Positions 44,757 through 53,426 of a stretch of DNA of 64,000 bases are shown here, one piece after another. Source of the stretch: Pseudomonas sp. M47T1 (lineage in GTDB: Bacteria > Pseudomonadota > Gammaproteobacteria > Pseudomonadales > Pseudomonadaceae); assembly GCF_000263855.1 (NCBI RefSeq), contig NZ_AJWX01000013.1, forward strand, positions 62,001-126,000, read 5' to 3'. Under the pieces are notes generated by a model. The model was given only the letters and a program-made list of their open reading frames with translations, was not told the origin of the DNA and did not search any database. The position numbers and the translations under genes were made by a program. The number at the start of each line of letters is the position of its first letter. The stretch's first letter is position 1.

Positions 44757-46396
44757 GCCTGGGCCCATTGCACGTAGCACACCTGCACTGGCAGCGCGTG
44801 GCGGGCGCAGAACTCCAGCCAGCGCAACTGGTTGTCTTGCAACCGGTCACCCGGCCCCTTGACCTCGATCATCTGGTAACGCCGCTCGGCCGGCCAGAAC
44901 TGGATCAGGTCGGGCATGCCCGCGCGGTTGGCGGCGATGTCCTGCAACAGGCGCTCGAAGCAGTGATGCAAGTGCTCGGCAGGCAGGCAATGCAGGGCCA
45001 GCTCCAGCAGCTCTTGTGTCAAGGCCTGCCAATACACGAAGGGTGATTGCAGGCCCCACTTGTCGCGGTAGCAGGCGCGGATGCTGTCCTGGTAGCGGCC
45101 GTCGTGCAACTGCGCCAGGCAGGCGTCGAACAGCGCGCCACGACGCTGACGAAAATCGGGCTGATGCAGGTCGGTGGGGCCGCTCTGGAACGGGTGGAAA
45201 AAGGCGCCGGGCAATGCGGCAAAGATGGCCGGCCAGCACAACAGGCCAAACAGCGAGTTGATCAGGCTGTTTTCCACATAGTGTACAGGGGCTTCATCCA
45301 GGTGCAGGTGCCGCGCCACTCGCTGCTCCACGCTAAGCCCCGGATCCTGGGCCAGCAACAACTGCGACTCGTTGACCGCCGCTTTGCCCACCCTGGGCAG
45401 CGCGGGCAGGCCCAGCTTACGCCGCAACCGGGGCACCATGCGCGGGATCTGCTGGGCCTCGGCGGCACTCTCCGACGCGGCCAGCGCCACTTCGGCCAGG
45501 GCTAGCGCCGCCTCATAGTGCTCGCAACGCTCCAGCACCCTGATGCGCCTCGCGCGGGCGCCCGGGTAGGCGCACTGTTCATAGATGGCGAGGGCCTGTT
45601 CAAGCAGGTCCTGGCGCTCGCACTGCTGGCCCACGGCGAACAGCAGTCGATCGCGACGCCCCTGCAACCAGGCGTTGTCGCTGTGCAGCGTGGCCAGTTG
45701 CTGTAACAGCGGCGCCAACAGCCCACCTTCCTCCAGTGCCTGGCGGCAGGCGTGCAGTTGCACGCAGAAGTCGATGTCGGCACGGCTTTGCAAACCGCGA
45801 GACGCAGGGTCCAACTCGACCTGTTCGTAACGGTAGATGCCCAGGTCAGCCAATACGAACTCGGACCAGTCCTGGCGCAGGTTGCCAAAAAACAGCAGCC
45901 GCAACCGGTCACACAACGGCCGCACCGGCAAGGAATAGACCGCATCGTCCATATCCGGGCACCAGGCCGTAAACGGCTGCGGCGCCGGAGCCTGCTCCAG
46001 CAGTTCGGCCAGCAACTGCTCCTTGCGCAGGGACGTGCGGCTCAACTGCGCCTTGAACAGCGTGACCACCTCGGCCTTCTGCAACACCTCGAACAACTGG
46101 GCTACCGACAGCGGCGCGCGATTGTCGACCCACCCCGCCTGCACCAAGGGCGCCACGGCTGCATGGGTGCAGCCAATCTCGCCATACACCAGCTTGCTGG
46201 CGCGGTACAAAGGCCCCTTGCGCATCACCATGCGCACCAGCAACGCCTGAGGCGCACGGGGCAGACCAGCGAAACCGTCGATGAACCGCCGTTCCTCGCT
46301 GTCCAGCAGGTCGGCATAGCGGCGGGCCAGCCACTCCAGCACGCGCTGGAAGTTGATGAGGTAGTAGAACGGGTCGTCAAGGTTGCCAGGGGTCAC
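44753..46396 (-). CDS. FAN1-like structure-specific nuclease (VRR-NUC domain)
   Basis: A 547-aa protein with a C-terminal VRR-NUC domain: GMPDLIQFWP, then EVKGPGDRLQDNQLRW gives the Asp, Glu and Lys of the active site. The first 450 residues are helical, TPR-like and SAP/winged-helix-like, as in bacterial FAN1. FAN1 nucleases cut branched DNA in interstrand-crosslink repair. The start is uncertain: the frame has no ATG; GTG 46396 gives VTPGNLDDPF, the family-like end, and a TTG at 46447 is less likely. It is translationally coupled to the XPD/DinG-type helicase. Confidence 0.88.
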   Translation of the reverse strand: MTPGNLDDPFYYLINFQRVLEWLARRYADLLDSEERRFIDGFAGLPRAPQALLVRMVMRKGPLYRASKLVYGEIGCTHAAVAPLVQAGWVDNRAPLSVAQLFEVLQKAEVVTLFKAQLSRTSLRKEQLLAELLEQAPAPQPFTAWCPDMDDAVYSLPVRPLCDRLRLLFFGNLRQDWSEFVLADLGIYRYEQVELDPASRGLQSRADIDFCVQLHACRQALEEGGLLAPLLQQLATLHSDNAWLQGRRDRLLFAVGQQCERQDLLEQALAIYEQCAYPGARARRIRVLERCEHYEAALALAEVALAASESAAEAQQIPRMVPRLRRKLGLPALPRVGKAAVNESQLLLAQDPGLSVEQRVARHLHLDEAPVHYVENSLINSLFGLLCWPAIFAALPGAFFHPFQSGPTDLHQPDFRQRRGALFDACLAQLHDGRYQDSIRACYRDKWGLQSPFVYWQALTQELLELALHCLPAEHLHHCFERLLQDIAANRAGMPDLIQFWPAERRYQMIEVKGPGDRLQDNQLRWLEFCARHALPVQVCYVQWAQA

Positions 46397-46485
46397 GATG
46401 CGCACAGTAGCCAAAGCATGAAAGACACTGTTTATACATACAGACAAGCAGTATTGGCAAACCTTTTGGACCGATGGTGGCCGTC

Positions 46486-47883
46486 TCAGCCATTCATGGC
46501 GTCCAGCAGTTTGCGTTCCTCGACGAAGGCGTCCCCCAGGGCATCCAGCAAGGCCTCGGTGTTGGCGCTGTCCAGGTGCAGGCCATCGATACGCAGGTAG
46601 CGCTCATGCAAGCCGTGGGCGCTGAACAGGGTGCCGGGCTCCACCACCTGGCCGCGCGCCAGCAGCCGTTCGAACACCTTGCGCATGTCCATCGGGTAGC
46701 GGCTGCGCAGCCACAGCCCGGTGCCGCCGGCCGGGTGCACGGCCAGCAGGTAACGCCCCAGGCGGCTGCGGATCTGCCGGTCGAGGCGCCATAACTGCTG
46801 CTGCAACTGCACGCGCAGGGCGGGCAACTGATCGTCCAGCAAGCCTTGTTCCAGCAGGCGCGCCACCGCCTTCTGGCGCAGCGGCGGCAGGCGCATGGCA
46901 CGGCGCTGAAAGGCGCTGGTGAACGGCAAGTGCGCACCGGCGGCCAGCAGGTAGGCAAAGGGCGCCTCGGCCCCCAGCCACGGTTCCAACGAGCCGATCA
47001 CCAGCACCCGCTGCGCCGGGACGCTTTCGCGCAGGCAGCGACCCGGCTCGAAACGCAGCTCGCCCTGGGCATCGTTTTCCAGCAGCCACACGTCGTGACG
47101 GGTGAGCAAGGCCGTCAGGGTATCCAGGTCGGCGTCCGGCATGCGTGCGCCCTGCACGCTGCTGAACCCGGCGTCCAGCACCATCAAGCGTACCGACAGC
47201 GTTTCCAGATAATGACGCACACTGCCAAGGTCCAGGCGCCCATCGTCGCCCAAGGGCAATTCGATGAGCCTGACCTTGGCCAGGCGCAAGGCCTGCAACA
47301 CCACCGGGCAGCACGGCGAAGCGACCAGCACCGGCTCACCGCTCAGCGCCAGCGCTTCGAATGTTATGTCGAGCAGGCCGCGCAGGTCCCCCGCCAGGTA
47401 GACATGGTCGGCGTGCCAGCAATGGCGGGCGCTATGGGTGTAGCGCGCGGCCAGCGCCGTGCGTAACTGCGGGTCGCCGCAAGGGTGCCAGGCCGGGCTG
47501 GGCAAGGTGCCGTACTGGCGCTGCACCTGGCGTTCGAGCCGCAACAAGGGCACGTCCAAGGCCAGCAACGGCGCCTGGCCACCCACCTGGCGCCGATGTT
47601 CGGCCTGAATCCGTTGCAGCAGGTCGCTGCCATCCTTCGCCGCCGTCAGCCGGGCCGGGGGCCGTGCGTAATAACCGGACTTGGCCAAGGCATACACGCG
47701 GCCTTCACGCTCCAGCAAGGTGTAGCCGTATTGGATAGTCGACACCGACACACCCAGGCGCCGGGCCAGTGCCCGCAGTGACGGTAATTTGAACGGGACG
47801 TCCGGCTCCCCAGCATCGATCAGCGCGCCAAGGTACCGATACACCGCCTGGTAGGCAAAACCTGGTTGAGATTTGATCGACAT
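46486..47883 (-). CDS. MocR-type GntR-family regulator with apparently lost PLP lysine
   Basis: A 465-aa regulator: GntR winged helix at residues about 10-75 (PSLRALARRLGVSVSTIQYGY) joined to an aminotransferase-like domain. Where MocR proteins normally have the PLP-lysine motif GSFSKTL, this one reads GSLEPWLG, with no Lys at that position, and the usual EDDY-type segment is ENDAQGE. It may therefore not bind PLP as an aldimine. ATG 47883 shares one base with the upstream stop (TGATG), so its translation is coupled to the 487-aa gene. Confidence 0.85.
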   Translation of the reverse strand: MSIKSQPGFAYQAVYRYLGALIDAGEPDVPFKLPSLRALARRLGVSVSTIQYGYTLLEREGRVYALAKSGYYARPPARLTAAKDGSDLLQRIQAEHRRQVGGQAPLLALDVPLLRLERQVQRQYGTLPSPAWHPCGDPQLRTALAARYTHSARHCWHADHVYLAGDLRGLLDITFEALALSGEPVLVASPCCPVVLQALRLAKVRLIELPLGDDGRLDLGSVRHYLETLSVRLMVLDAGFSSVQGARMPDADLDTLTALLTRHDVWLLENDAQGELRFEPGRCLRESVPAQRVLVIGSLEPWLGAEAPFAYLLAAGAHLPFTSAFQRRAMRLPPLRQKAVARLLEQGLLDDQLPALRVQLQQQLWRLDRQIRSRLGRYLLAVHPAGGTGLWLRSRYPMDMRKVFERLLARGQVVEPGTLFSAHGLHERYLRIDGLHLDSANTEALLDALGDAFVEERKLLDAMNG

Positions 47884-49346
47884 CAGCGGCCACACACCCG
47901 TTCTGTTGTGGTTTGCCCGGTGACCGGGTCCAGCAGTTGCACGCGGGCACCGTCCGGATCGCCGGCGCGCAGCCGGGCGATCAGCGTCTGGGGGCCGGGG
48001 CCGCTGGCGCCACGCTGGCTGTACAGGCGACGCAGGGCCTGGATGGGCAAACCACTGACCGTCACCAGCCAGCGCGTCATCGGCTCGTCGTTGCGGCTGC
48101 CCTGCAAAACCTGATGCAGCGGCGCCAGGGCCGCGACGCATTCGGGATGGCAGCGCACAAGGTATCCGGCCAGGCCCTTGCCACCGTCGACGAAGGGGCT
48201 GAACAGCAGGCAGGTCAGTTGCTCCTCGCTGACCTGGTAATTGGCCTGGCCGTGCTCGTTGGCCAGCACTCGCCGCTCCTGCAACTTGTGCGGGTCGTCG
48301 TACGCCGACAGCATCAGGTCTACCAGGTGATCGGGCATGCCCTTGCGGGTCATCAGCTGCGGCGCGGCCTGGAGGTATTCCTCCACCCCCTCGGCATAGG
48401 TGCGCTGCTGCACGCGCTCGGCGCGCAGGCCGCGCAAGTGGGCCATGAGCAGCGGGTTGGCACAGGCCGTTTCACTGAAGCCCAGGGCTTGGGCGGAAAA
48501 GCGAAAGCCCAGGAATTCCACCAGCAGGCGCCAGTGCTGCTGCGGCGCCACCGCCAGCAGGTCATCCATGTGCACCCAGTGCACATGGGCCTTGCGCCGG
48601 GGACGCGGCAAGCGGCGGCTGCCTATTTTCTCGCCATACATTTGCCGGTAATAGGCTTCACCCAGCCGGCCGATCACGTCCAGGGCACTGTCGCCACTGC
48701 CCTCCTCGCCCCGGTCTCCCAACCCGGCCTGACGTGCCACCCGCAACCCCCACGCCAGGTATCGCCGCTGACGCATGGGCGATTGGGCACTGACCATCGC
48801 CTGCACGCCACCGTTGCAGGTCATGGCGCGCTGATAGAAGTCGGCGCGGCCCAGGTAACAGCCGTGACACAGGCTGGTACGGCCATCACCGCCGCTCAGA
48901 TGGCCGTTCACCAGCAGGTCGGTGCGGTTGCGCAACCGTGTGGCGGCTGACAACGGCGCCAGCGGGTCATAGGGGTGCACCTGCTGGTCATCGAGTACCA
49001 ACAGCTCCACCCGCGGGTCGTCATGCAACGACAACGCCGCATAACCGCGCTCGATGTTTTCCATCACCGCCCGGCCCATGCCCGAATGCCGGTAGGTGGC
49101 CACCCGCAGCTGGAAGGTGCCCGGGTGGCGCACGGCCACGCTCAACTGCGCCGCCCGTACCAGCGCCAGGCACTGGCCACTGGTGCTGCCGCCGCCGTGG
49201 GCCACCAGCACCTTGAACTGCCCCAGCCGATCGATGCCACCGGCGGCCACGCCCAGGCGCTGCACCAGCAGTTGCAGGGCCGCGCGCTGGGCGTGGGTGA
49301 AGTGTTCCAGCAACTTCTCCAGCACTTGCTGGTAGATATTGCTCAT
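47883..49346 (-). CDS. Protein of unknown family, coupled to MocR-type regulator
   Basis: A 487-aa soluble protein that I do not recognise. A Rossmann-like N-terminal half has VLVAHGGGSTSGQ at about 46-58 and VELLVLDDQQVHPYD at about 113-127. Next, GHLSGGDGRTSLCHGCYLG (148-166) joins a glycine-rich SGG loop to a CxxC, and HVHWVHMDD follows later. The SGG-type loop and CxxC faintly recall PP-loop ATP pyrophosphatases, which is a guess. ATG 49346 is used. It is the first gene of a pair with the MocR regulator, overlapping by one base. No signal peptide or membrane segments. Confidence 0.75.
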   Translation of the reverse strand: MSNIYQQVLEKLLEHFTHAQRAALQLLVQRLGVAAGGIDRLGQFKVLVAHGGGSTSGQCLALVRAAQLSVAVRHPGTFQLRVATYRHSGMGRAVMENIERGYAALSLHDDPRVELLVLDDQQVHPYDPLAPLSAATRLRNRTDLLVNGHLSGGDGRTSLCHGCYLGRADFYQRAMTCNGGVQAMVSAQSPMRQRRYLAWGLRVARQAGLGDRGEEGSGDSALDVIGRLGEAYYRQMYGEKIGSRRLPRPRRKAHVHWVHMDDLLAVAPQQHWRLLVEFLGFRFSAQALGFSETACANPLLMAHLRGLRAERVQQRTYAEGVEEYLQAAPQLMTRKGMPDHLVDLMLSAYDDPHKLQERRVLANEHGQANYQVSEEQLTCLLFSPFVDGGKGLAGYLVRCHPECVAALAPLHQVLQGSRNDEPMTRWLVTVSGLPIQALRRLYSQRGASGPGPQTLIARLRAGDPDGARVQLLDPVTGQTTTERVCGR

Positions 49347-49858
49347 GGCTTCACGATGAATAACGCTGACGTTAGGACTTGGCACTCATTGACACCGTAA
49401 TAGTGGAGTTGTGGATCTTCAGAGCTTTCTTACAACTTCCTACAGGCAGCGACGGCGACCAGGCGCACGATCGCCTATCAGTACCAAGACGGTTCTGACA
49501 GGGGCGTATGCGGCCTTGGCGCGGAAAAATGGACAGGCATGACTCGGTCCCTGAGCTATCTGATGGGCGGATGGTAGTCAGGGCTGAAGGAGAATTAACA
49601 GGGACAGAACGACTGTAAAAACCAGTGCAGTTACGAAGGAAACATCAACGAGCAGAGGGAAACACCCTGTCTAGAGGGGTGAGCGAAGTTGCAGGGGCTA
49701 ACTTGTAGGAAATTTCGACATGAGTTACGGAAGTATCTGTCGAATATTTGGGAGTATATAAGTAGGAGAATTGCGGAGGCTGTAGCCGCTGGCGACAAAC
49801 GGGCCTATCCGTGGTTACGCGGGTGCAAGCCTTGCGCTCAGCGCACCCGCCCCCTCCA
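49347..49858. other. 512-bp noncoding stretch between divided operons
   Basis: I see no convincing gene. The near end should hold the promoter of the 487-aa gene. The sequence from about 49580 to 49800 is purine-rich and less GC-rich, with unusual wording compared with REP or coding DNA. A hairpin, CGGGTGC (49820-49826) with GCACCCG (49843-49849), lies just past the stop of the MDR gene without a T-run. An sRNA or a remnant of mobile DNA is possible. Confidence 0.4.
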
Positions 49859-50875
49859 TCACACCAGGGTCAGCGCGATCCGCCCGCCGCACGGGCATTC
49901 ATCCATCAACCGGTGCGCTTCCACGAACTGCTCGAAAGCAAACACACGGGTGATCTGCGGCACCAGCACCCGGTCGGCGGTGAGCTGGTTGATTTCACGC
50001 AGGGCGCGCTGCAACGCCGTGCTGTCCTGGGCGATACCCAGCTCCGGCTTGCCGGTGAAGTTGCCCAGGCAGTGCACGTAGAACTGAATGTTCTTCTGGA
50101 ACGCCGCACACGCCGGGAACGGTGTCTGGTTGCCGCCCTGCAGGCCATACAGGATCAGGCTGCCGCGCGGTGCCAGCACGTCACCCAGAATCGACATCTG
50201 CGGGCCGCCCAGGCCATCGAGCACCATGTCCACGCCACGGTTGTCGGTGTACTTGTTGATCGCCATCAACAGGTCCTGCTCCTCGGTGACGATCACCTTG
50301 GTGGCGCCCAAGGACAACAGATACTCACGCTCGTCCGCCGACTTGGTGGCGGCAATCACCTTCAGGCCCAGGGCATTACCCAGTTGCACAAAAGAAGGAC
50401 CGGCACAGTGGCTGGCGTCCGTGACCAGGGCGGTCTGCCCCGGCTTGGCGCGGGCAAGCTCCGTGTAGGCGAACGACGCAATCAGGAATGGCGTGTAATG
50501 CACCGCCGCCTCTACCGGCGTCAGCACGTCGGGGTAGCGCGTCAGCGCCAGCGCCGGCAACACAATCACCTCACCGTACACCGGGTACTGGTTGGGGCTT
50601 TCGGCCGGGAAGCTGGCCACCTTGTCGCCCACTGAAAAACCTTCCACGCCGTCGCCGACGGCGGTTACCACGCCGGCCATTTCATGCCCCAGGCCTGCGG
50701 GCAGGTGCGCCTGGGACGGGGCCAGGTTCTGACGCCAGAGCACGTCGTACCAGCTGATGCCGATCGCCTCGACACGCACCTGCACTTCGCCCGGGCCGGG
50801 CAAGGCGGCCGCATGCTCTTCGCATTTGAGCACTTCGGCCGGGCCAAACTTGTGAAAACGGATCGTGCGGGACAT
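49859..50875 (-). CDS. Zinc-independent MDR oxidoreductase (quinone-oxidoreductase type)
   Basis: A 338-aa medium-chain dehydrogenase/reductase. The N-terminal domain has PGPGEVQVRVEAIGI and GHEMAGVVTAVGDGV; the NADPH-binding domain is less classical, with VTDASHCAGPSF in place of GxGxxG. The structural zinc cysteines are absent, as in quinone oxidoreductases. ATG 50875 is favoured by the usual MSRTIRFHKFG start. It is divergent from the LysR gene, which is its likely regulator. Confidence 0.87.
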   Translation of the reverse strand: MSRTIRFHKFGPAEVLKCEEHAAALPGPGEVQVRVEAIGISWYDVLWRQNLAPSQAHLPAGLGHEMAGVVTAVGDGVEGFSVGDKVASFPAESPNQYPVYGEVIVLPALALTRYPDVLTPVEAAVHYTPFLIASFAYTELARAKPGQTALVTDASHCAGPSFVQLGNALGLKVIAATKSADEREYLLSLGATKVIVTEEQDLLMAINKYTDNRGVDMVLDGLGGPQMSILGDVLAPRGSLILYGLQGGNQTPFPACAAFQKNIQFYVHCLGNFTGKPELGIAQDSTALQRALREINQLTADRVLVPQITRVFAFEQFVEAHRLMDECPCGGRIALTLV

Positions 50876-50961
50876 CGCAAACCTCGCCTTTTTAACCTCT
50901 AATGCCATGAACTCTATCCGGGCTTTGAGAGATAGACCACCCGTGGCCATTAATAGTCGAC

Positions 50962-50972
50962 ATGCCTGGCAT
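50962..50972. promoter_or_regulatory. Short palindrome between MDR and LysR genes
   Basis: ATGCC-T-GGCAT is a perfect 11-bp palindrome in the 214-bp divergent promoter region. It could be part of a LysR site, but it is short and unsupported otherwise. Confidence 0.3.
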
Positions 50973-51089
50973 TGATTCCGCGATGACTTGCGCACCAGGC
51001 AAAAATGAATTTACCGGTGCAGATTAACAGCCTTTGCCCGTAAGATTCACGCATGAACCATTTGTCACCCTGGCATTGAAGCGAATCCG

Positions 51090-52004
51090 ATGAATCGAAA
51101 CGACCTGCGCCGCGTCGACCTCAACCTGCTGATCGTGTTCGAAACGCTGATGCACGAGCGTAGCGTGACCCGCGCGGCCGAGAAGTTGTTCCTTGGCCAG
51201 CCGGCCATCAGCGCCGCCTTGTCGCGCCTGCGCGGCCTGTTCGACGACCCGCTGTTCGTGCGCACCGGGCGCAGCATGGAGCCCTCGGCGCGGGCCGTGG
51301 AGATCTTCGCCCTGCTGTCGCCGGCCCTGGACTCCATCTCCACCGCCGTCAGCCGCGCGTCAGAGTTCGACCCGGCCACCAGCACTGCGGTGTTTCGCAT
51401 CGGCCTGTCCGACGACGTCGAATTCGCCCTGCTACCGCCCCTGCTCAAGCGCTTGCGCGCCGAAGCGCCGGGCATCGTCCTGGTAATACGCCGGGTCAAC
51501 TACATCCTCGCCCCGCCGCTGCTGGCCTCGGGCGAAATCTCCATCGCCGTCAGCTACACCAACGACCTGCCGGCCAACGCCAAGCGCAAGGTGCTGCGCC
51601 GCAGCCGCCCCAAACTGCTGCGCGCCGACACCATGCCCGGCCCCATCAGCCTGGACGACTTCTGCGCCCGCCCCCACGCGCTGGTGTCGTTCGCCGGCGA
51701 CCTCAGCGGGTTCATTGATACCGAGCTGGAAAAAGTCGAGCGCAAGCGCCATGTGGTATTGGCCGTGCCGCAGTTCAATGGGCTGAGCACGTTGCTGTCG
51801 GGCACCGATATCGTGGCGACGGTGCCGGACTACACCGCCGAGGCGCTGACGGCAGCCGGCGGTGTGCGGGCAGAGGATCTACCGCTGGAGATGCCGGGGT
51901 TTGAGCTGCACATGGCGTGGCGTGGGGCGCAGGATAACGACCCGGGGGAGCGGTGGTTGAGGTCAAGGATTCAGATGTTTTTTGGGGACCCCGATAGCTT
52001 GTAA
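51090..52004 (+). CDS. LysR-family transcriptional regulator
   Basis: A 304-aa LysR regulator: N-terminal helix-turn-helix in SVTRAAEKLFLGQPAISAALSRLR with DLNLLIVFETL just before, and an effector-binding domain in the rest. It is divergent from the MDR gene and probably controls it. ATG 51090 gives the normal start for the family. It is the last gene before the integrase and may mark the chromosomal side of the insertion. Confidence 0.9.
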   Translation: MNRNDLRRVDLNLLIVFETLMHERSVTRAAEKLFLGQPAISAALSRLRGLFDDPLFVRTGRSMEPSARAVEIFALLSPALDSISTAVSRASEFDPATSTAVFRIGLSDDVEFALLPPLLKRLRAEAPGIVLVIRRVNYILAPPLLASGEISIAVSYTNDLPANAKRKVLRRSRPKLLRADTMPGPISLDDFCARPHALVSFAGDLSGFIDTELEKVERKRHVVLAVPQFNGLSTLLSGTDIVATVPDYTAEALTAAGGVRAEDLPLEMPGFELHMAWRGAQDNDPGERWLRSRIQMFFGDPDSL

Positions 52005-52105
52005 TGGAATTCCGCTAAATTCCATAAAAGCGTTGTCTAACAACCTCTTACCGCTAATTACGGTCCGCTGCCGTCTGTCTAAATCCAGTGGATTCCACGA
52101 CTCAC

Positions 52106-52153
52106 GGGGGCATAATTGGGGGCAAATTCCGGTTCCTTAAAAGGGATGCCCCC
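52106..52153. repeat. GGGGGCA repeats next to the integrase gene (possible att/arm sites)
   Basis: GGGGGCA occurs at 52106-52112 and again at 52118-52124, a 12-bp direct repeat, and its reverse complement TGCCCCC at 52147-52153. The cluster sits directly before the integrase start, where arm-type sites or the attachment site of P4-type elements often lie. No tRNA end is visible here. Confidence 0.4.
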
Positions 52154-52157
52154 ACCG

Positions 52158-53426
52158 ATGTCCCCAGATAACGCGGTTGTTTTCAAACGAAAACTCAGCG
52201 ATGCCTTAATTCGCTCACTGACCGAACCCGGAAAACACGCCGATGGCGAAGTCCCTGGCCTCTACTTGGAGGTAAGGGCGTCGAGCAAGGTCGGCAAATC
52301 CCCATCCAAGGTTTGGCGATTGAAGTATCGGCTTCATGGCAAGGAAAACCGCTTCTCCATCGGCGCTTACCCCGACATTGGTCTCAAGGAGGCGCGCGAC
52401 ATTGCCCGCAGCGCGCGCCGCGACGTGGCTAACCACACCGCTCCGCTCAAGGCCAAGACCGCCAAAATCGAGGCGCAGTTACTTAATGAAGAGCGCACCT
52501 TCGCGTACGTAGCCGAGCAATGGTTGGCATTCAAGTCTGCCGAATTGGTGACCAAATCCATCTCAGGCTTTACCGGAGCGCTGAACAACCACATCTTGCC
52601 TGCCATTGGCAAAAAACCGATCAGCGAGATCAAGTTGGAGCACATCACTACGATCATCACTGAGTTGCGCCGCCAGCGCACCATGGCCATGGCCCGGCGC
52701 GTGCGTACCATCATCCGGGCAGTGTTGGGCTTTGCCGAAGGTCGCGGCTGGGTAGAGCGCAACGTGGCGCTCAGTAACATCGAGGAGTTGAAGATTCGCC
52801 ACATCGTGACCAGCAACCCGGCAATCGAAAGGCCATCCGACCTGGGCAGATTTCTTCTACGCCTTGATGACTGCAACGACGGCAGCGTTGCCACCGCAAT
52901 GCGCCTGCTGGTTATGTTGCCGGTCCGCCCAGGCGAACTGGTGCAGATGCGCTGGGAAGATGTCGACCTGGTGGGCGCCGATTGGCGTTATGTGGTGAGC
53001 AAGACCAAGCATCTGGACAAGAGCAAACACATCGTGCCGTTGCCTGAGCAAGCCTTGGCTCTGTTACGCGAGGTACATAAAACCCGCGTTGTGGATGAAG
53101 GAGGCAAAGGCTGGGTGTTCGTCTCCCCGGTCTATCCGGGGCGTCCCATAAACCCAACCTCCATGCTCAAGTCCTTTCAGCGCATTTGGCCAGAGTACGA
53201 CATCACTGCCCACGGCTTTCGCGCGACCTACAGAACCATTGCACACGAGCACTTGGGCATCGATCCAATTGTGCTCGAACTATCGTTATCCCATAGAATG
53301 CCAGGTGCGCTAGGGGCTGTTTATGCGCGCGCCCAACTGCTGGCACAACGCCGGGAAGCGGCTCAACAATGGGCTGACTACTTAGATCAGCTGCGGCAAA
53401 ACGCTGCGCGAATAACCACAGATTGA
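52158..53426 (+). CDS. P4-type tyrosine recombinase (integrase)
   Basis: A 422-aa phage/island integrase. After a DUF4102-type N-terminus (LSDALIRSL and the later FSIGAYPDIGLKEAR), the catalytic domain shows Arg in VRPGELVQMRW, Lys in SKTKHL, HGFRATYR, a second His in LSHRM and the Tyr in AVYARA, so it looks active. ATG 52158 is used; ATG 52146 directly after AAGGG is possible. Base composition is less GC-rich than in its neighbours. It marks the start of the accessory part of the window. No excisionase or other phage genes are seen. Confidence 0.9.
   Translation: MSPDNAVVFKRKLSDALIRSLTEPGKHADGEVPGLYLEVRASSKVGKSPSKVWRLKYRLHGKENRFSIGAYPDIGLKEARDIARSARRDVANHTAPLKAKTAKIEAQLLNEERTFAYVAEQWLAFKSAELVTKSISGFTGALNNHILPAIGKKPISEIKLEHITTIITELRRQRTMAMARRVRTIIRAVLGFAEGRGWVERNVALSNIEELKIRHIVTSNPAIERPSDLGRFLLRLDDCNDGSVATAMRLLVMLPVRPGELVQMRWEDVDLVGADWRYVVSKTKHLDKSKHIVPLPEQALALLREVHKTRVVDEGGKGWVFVSPVYPGRPINPTSMLKSFQRIWPEYDITAHGFRATYRTIAHEHLGIDPIVLELSLSHRMPGALGAVYARAQLLAQRREAAQQWADYLDQLRQNAARITTD

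Noticed and set aside
49689..50081. 130-aa plus-strand frame at the end of the MDR gene
   Set aside because: Its second half is antisense to the MDR gene and the first half has no motifs or ribosome site.
52005..52115. Possible tRNA 3' end serving as integrase attachment site
   Set aside because: No T-loop, acceptor stem or CCA end can be folded from this stretch.
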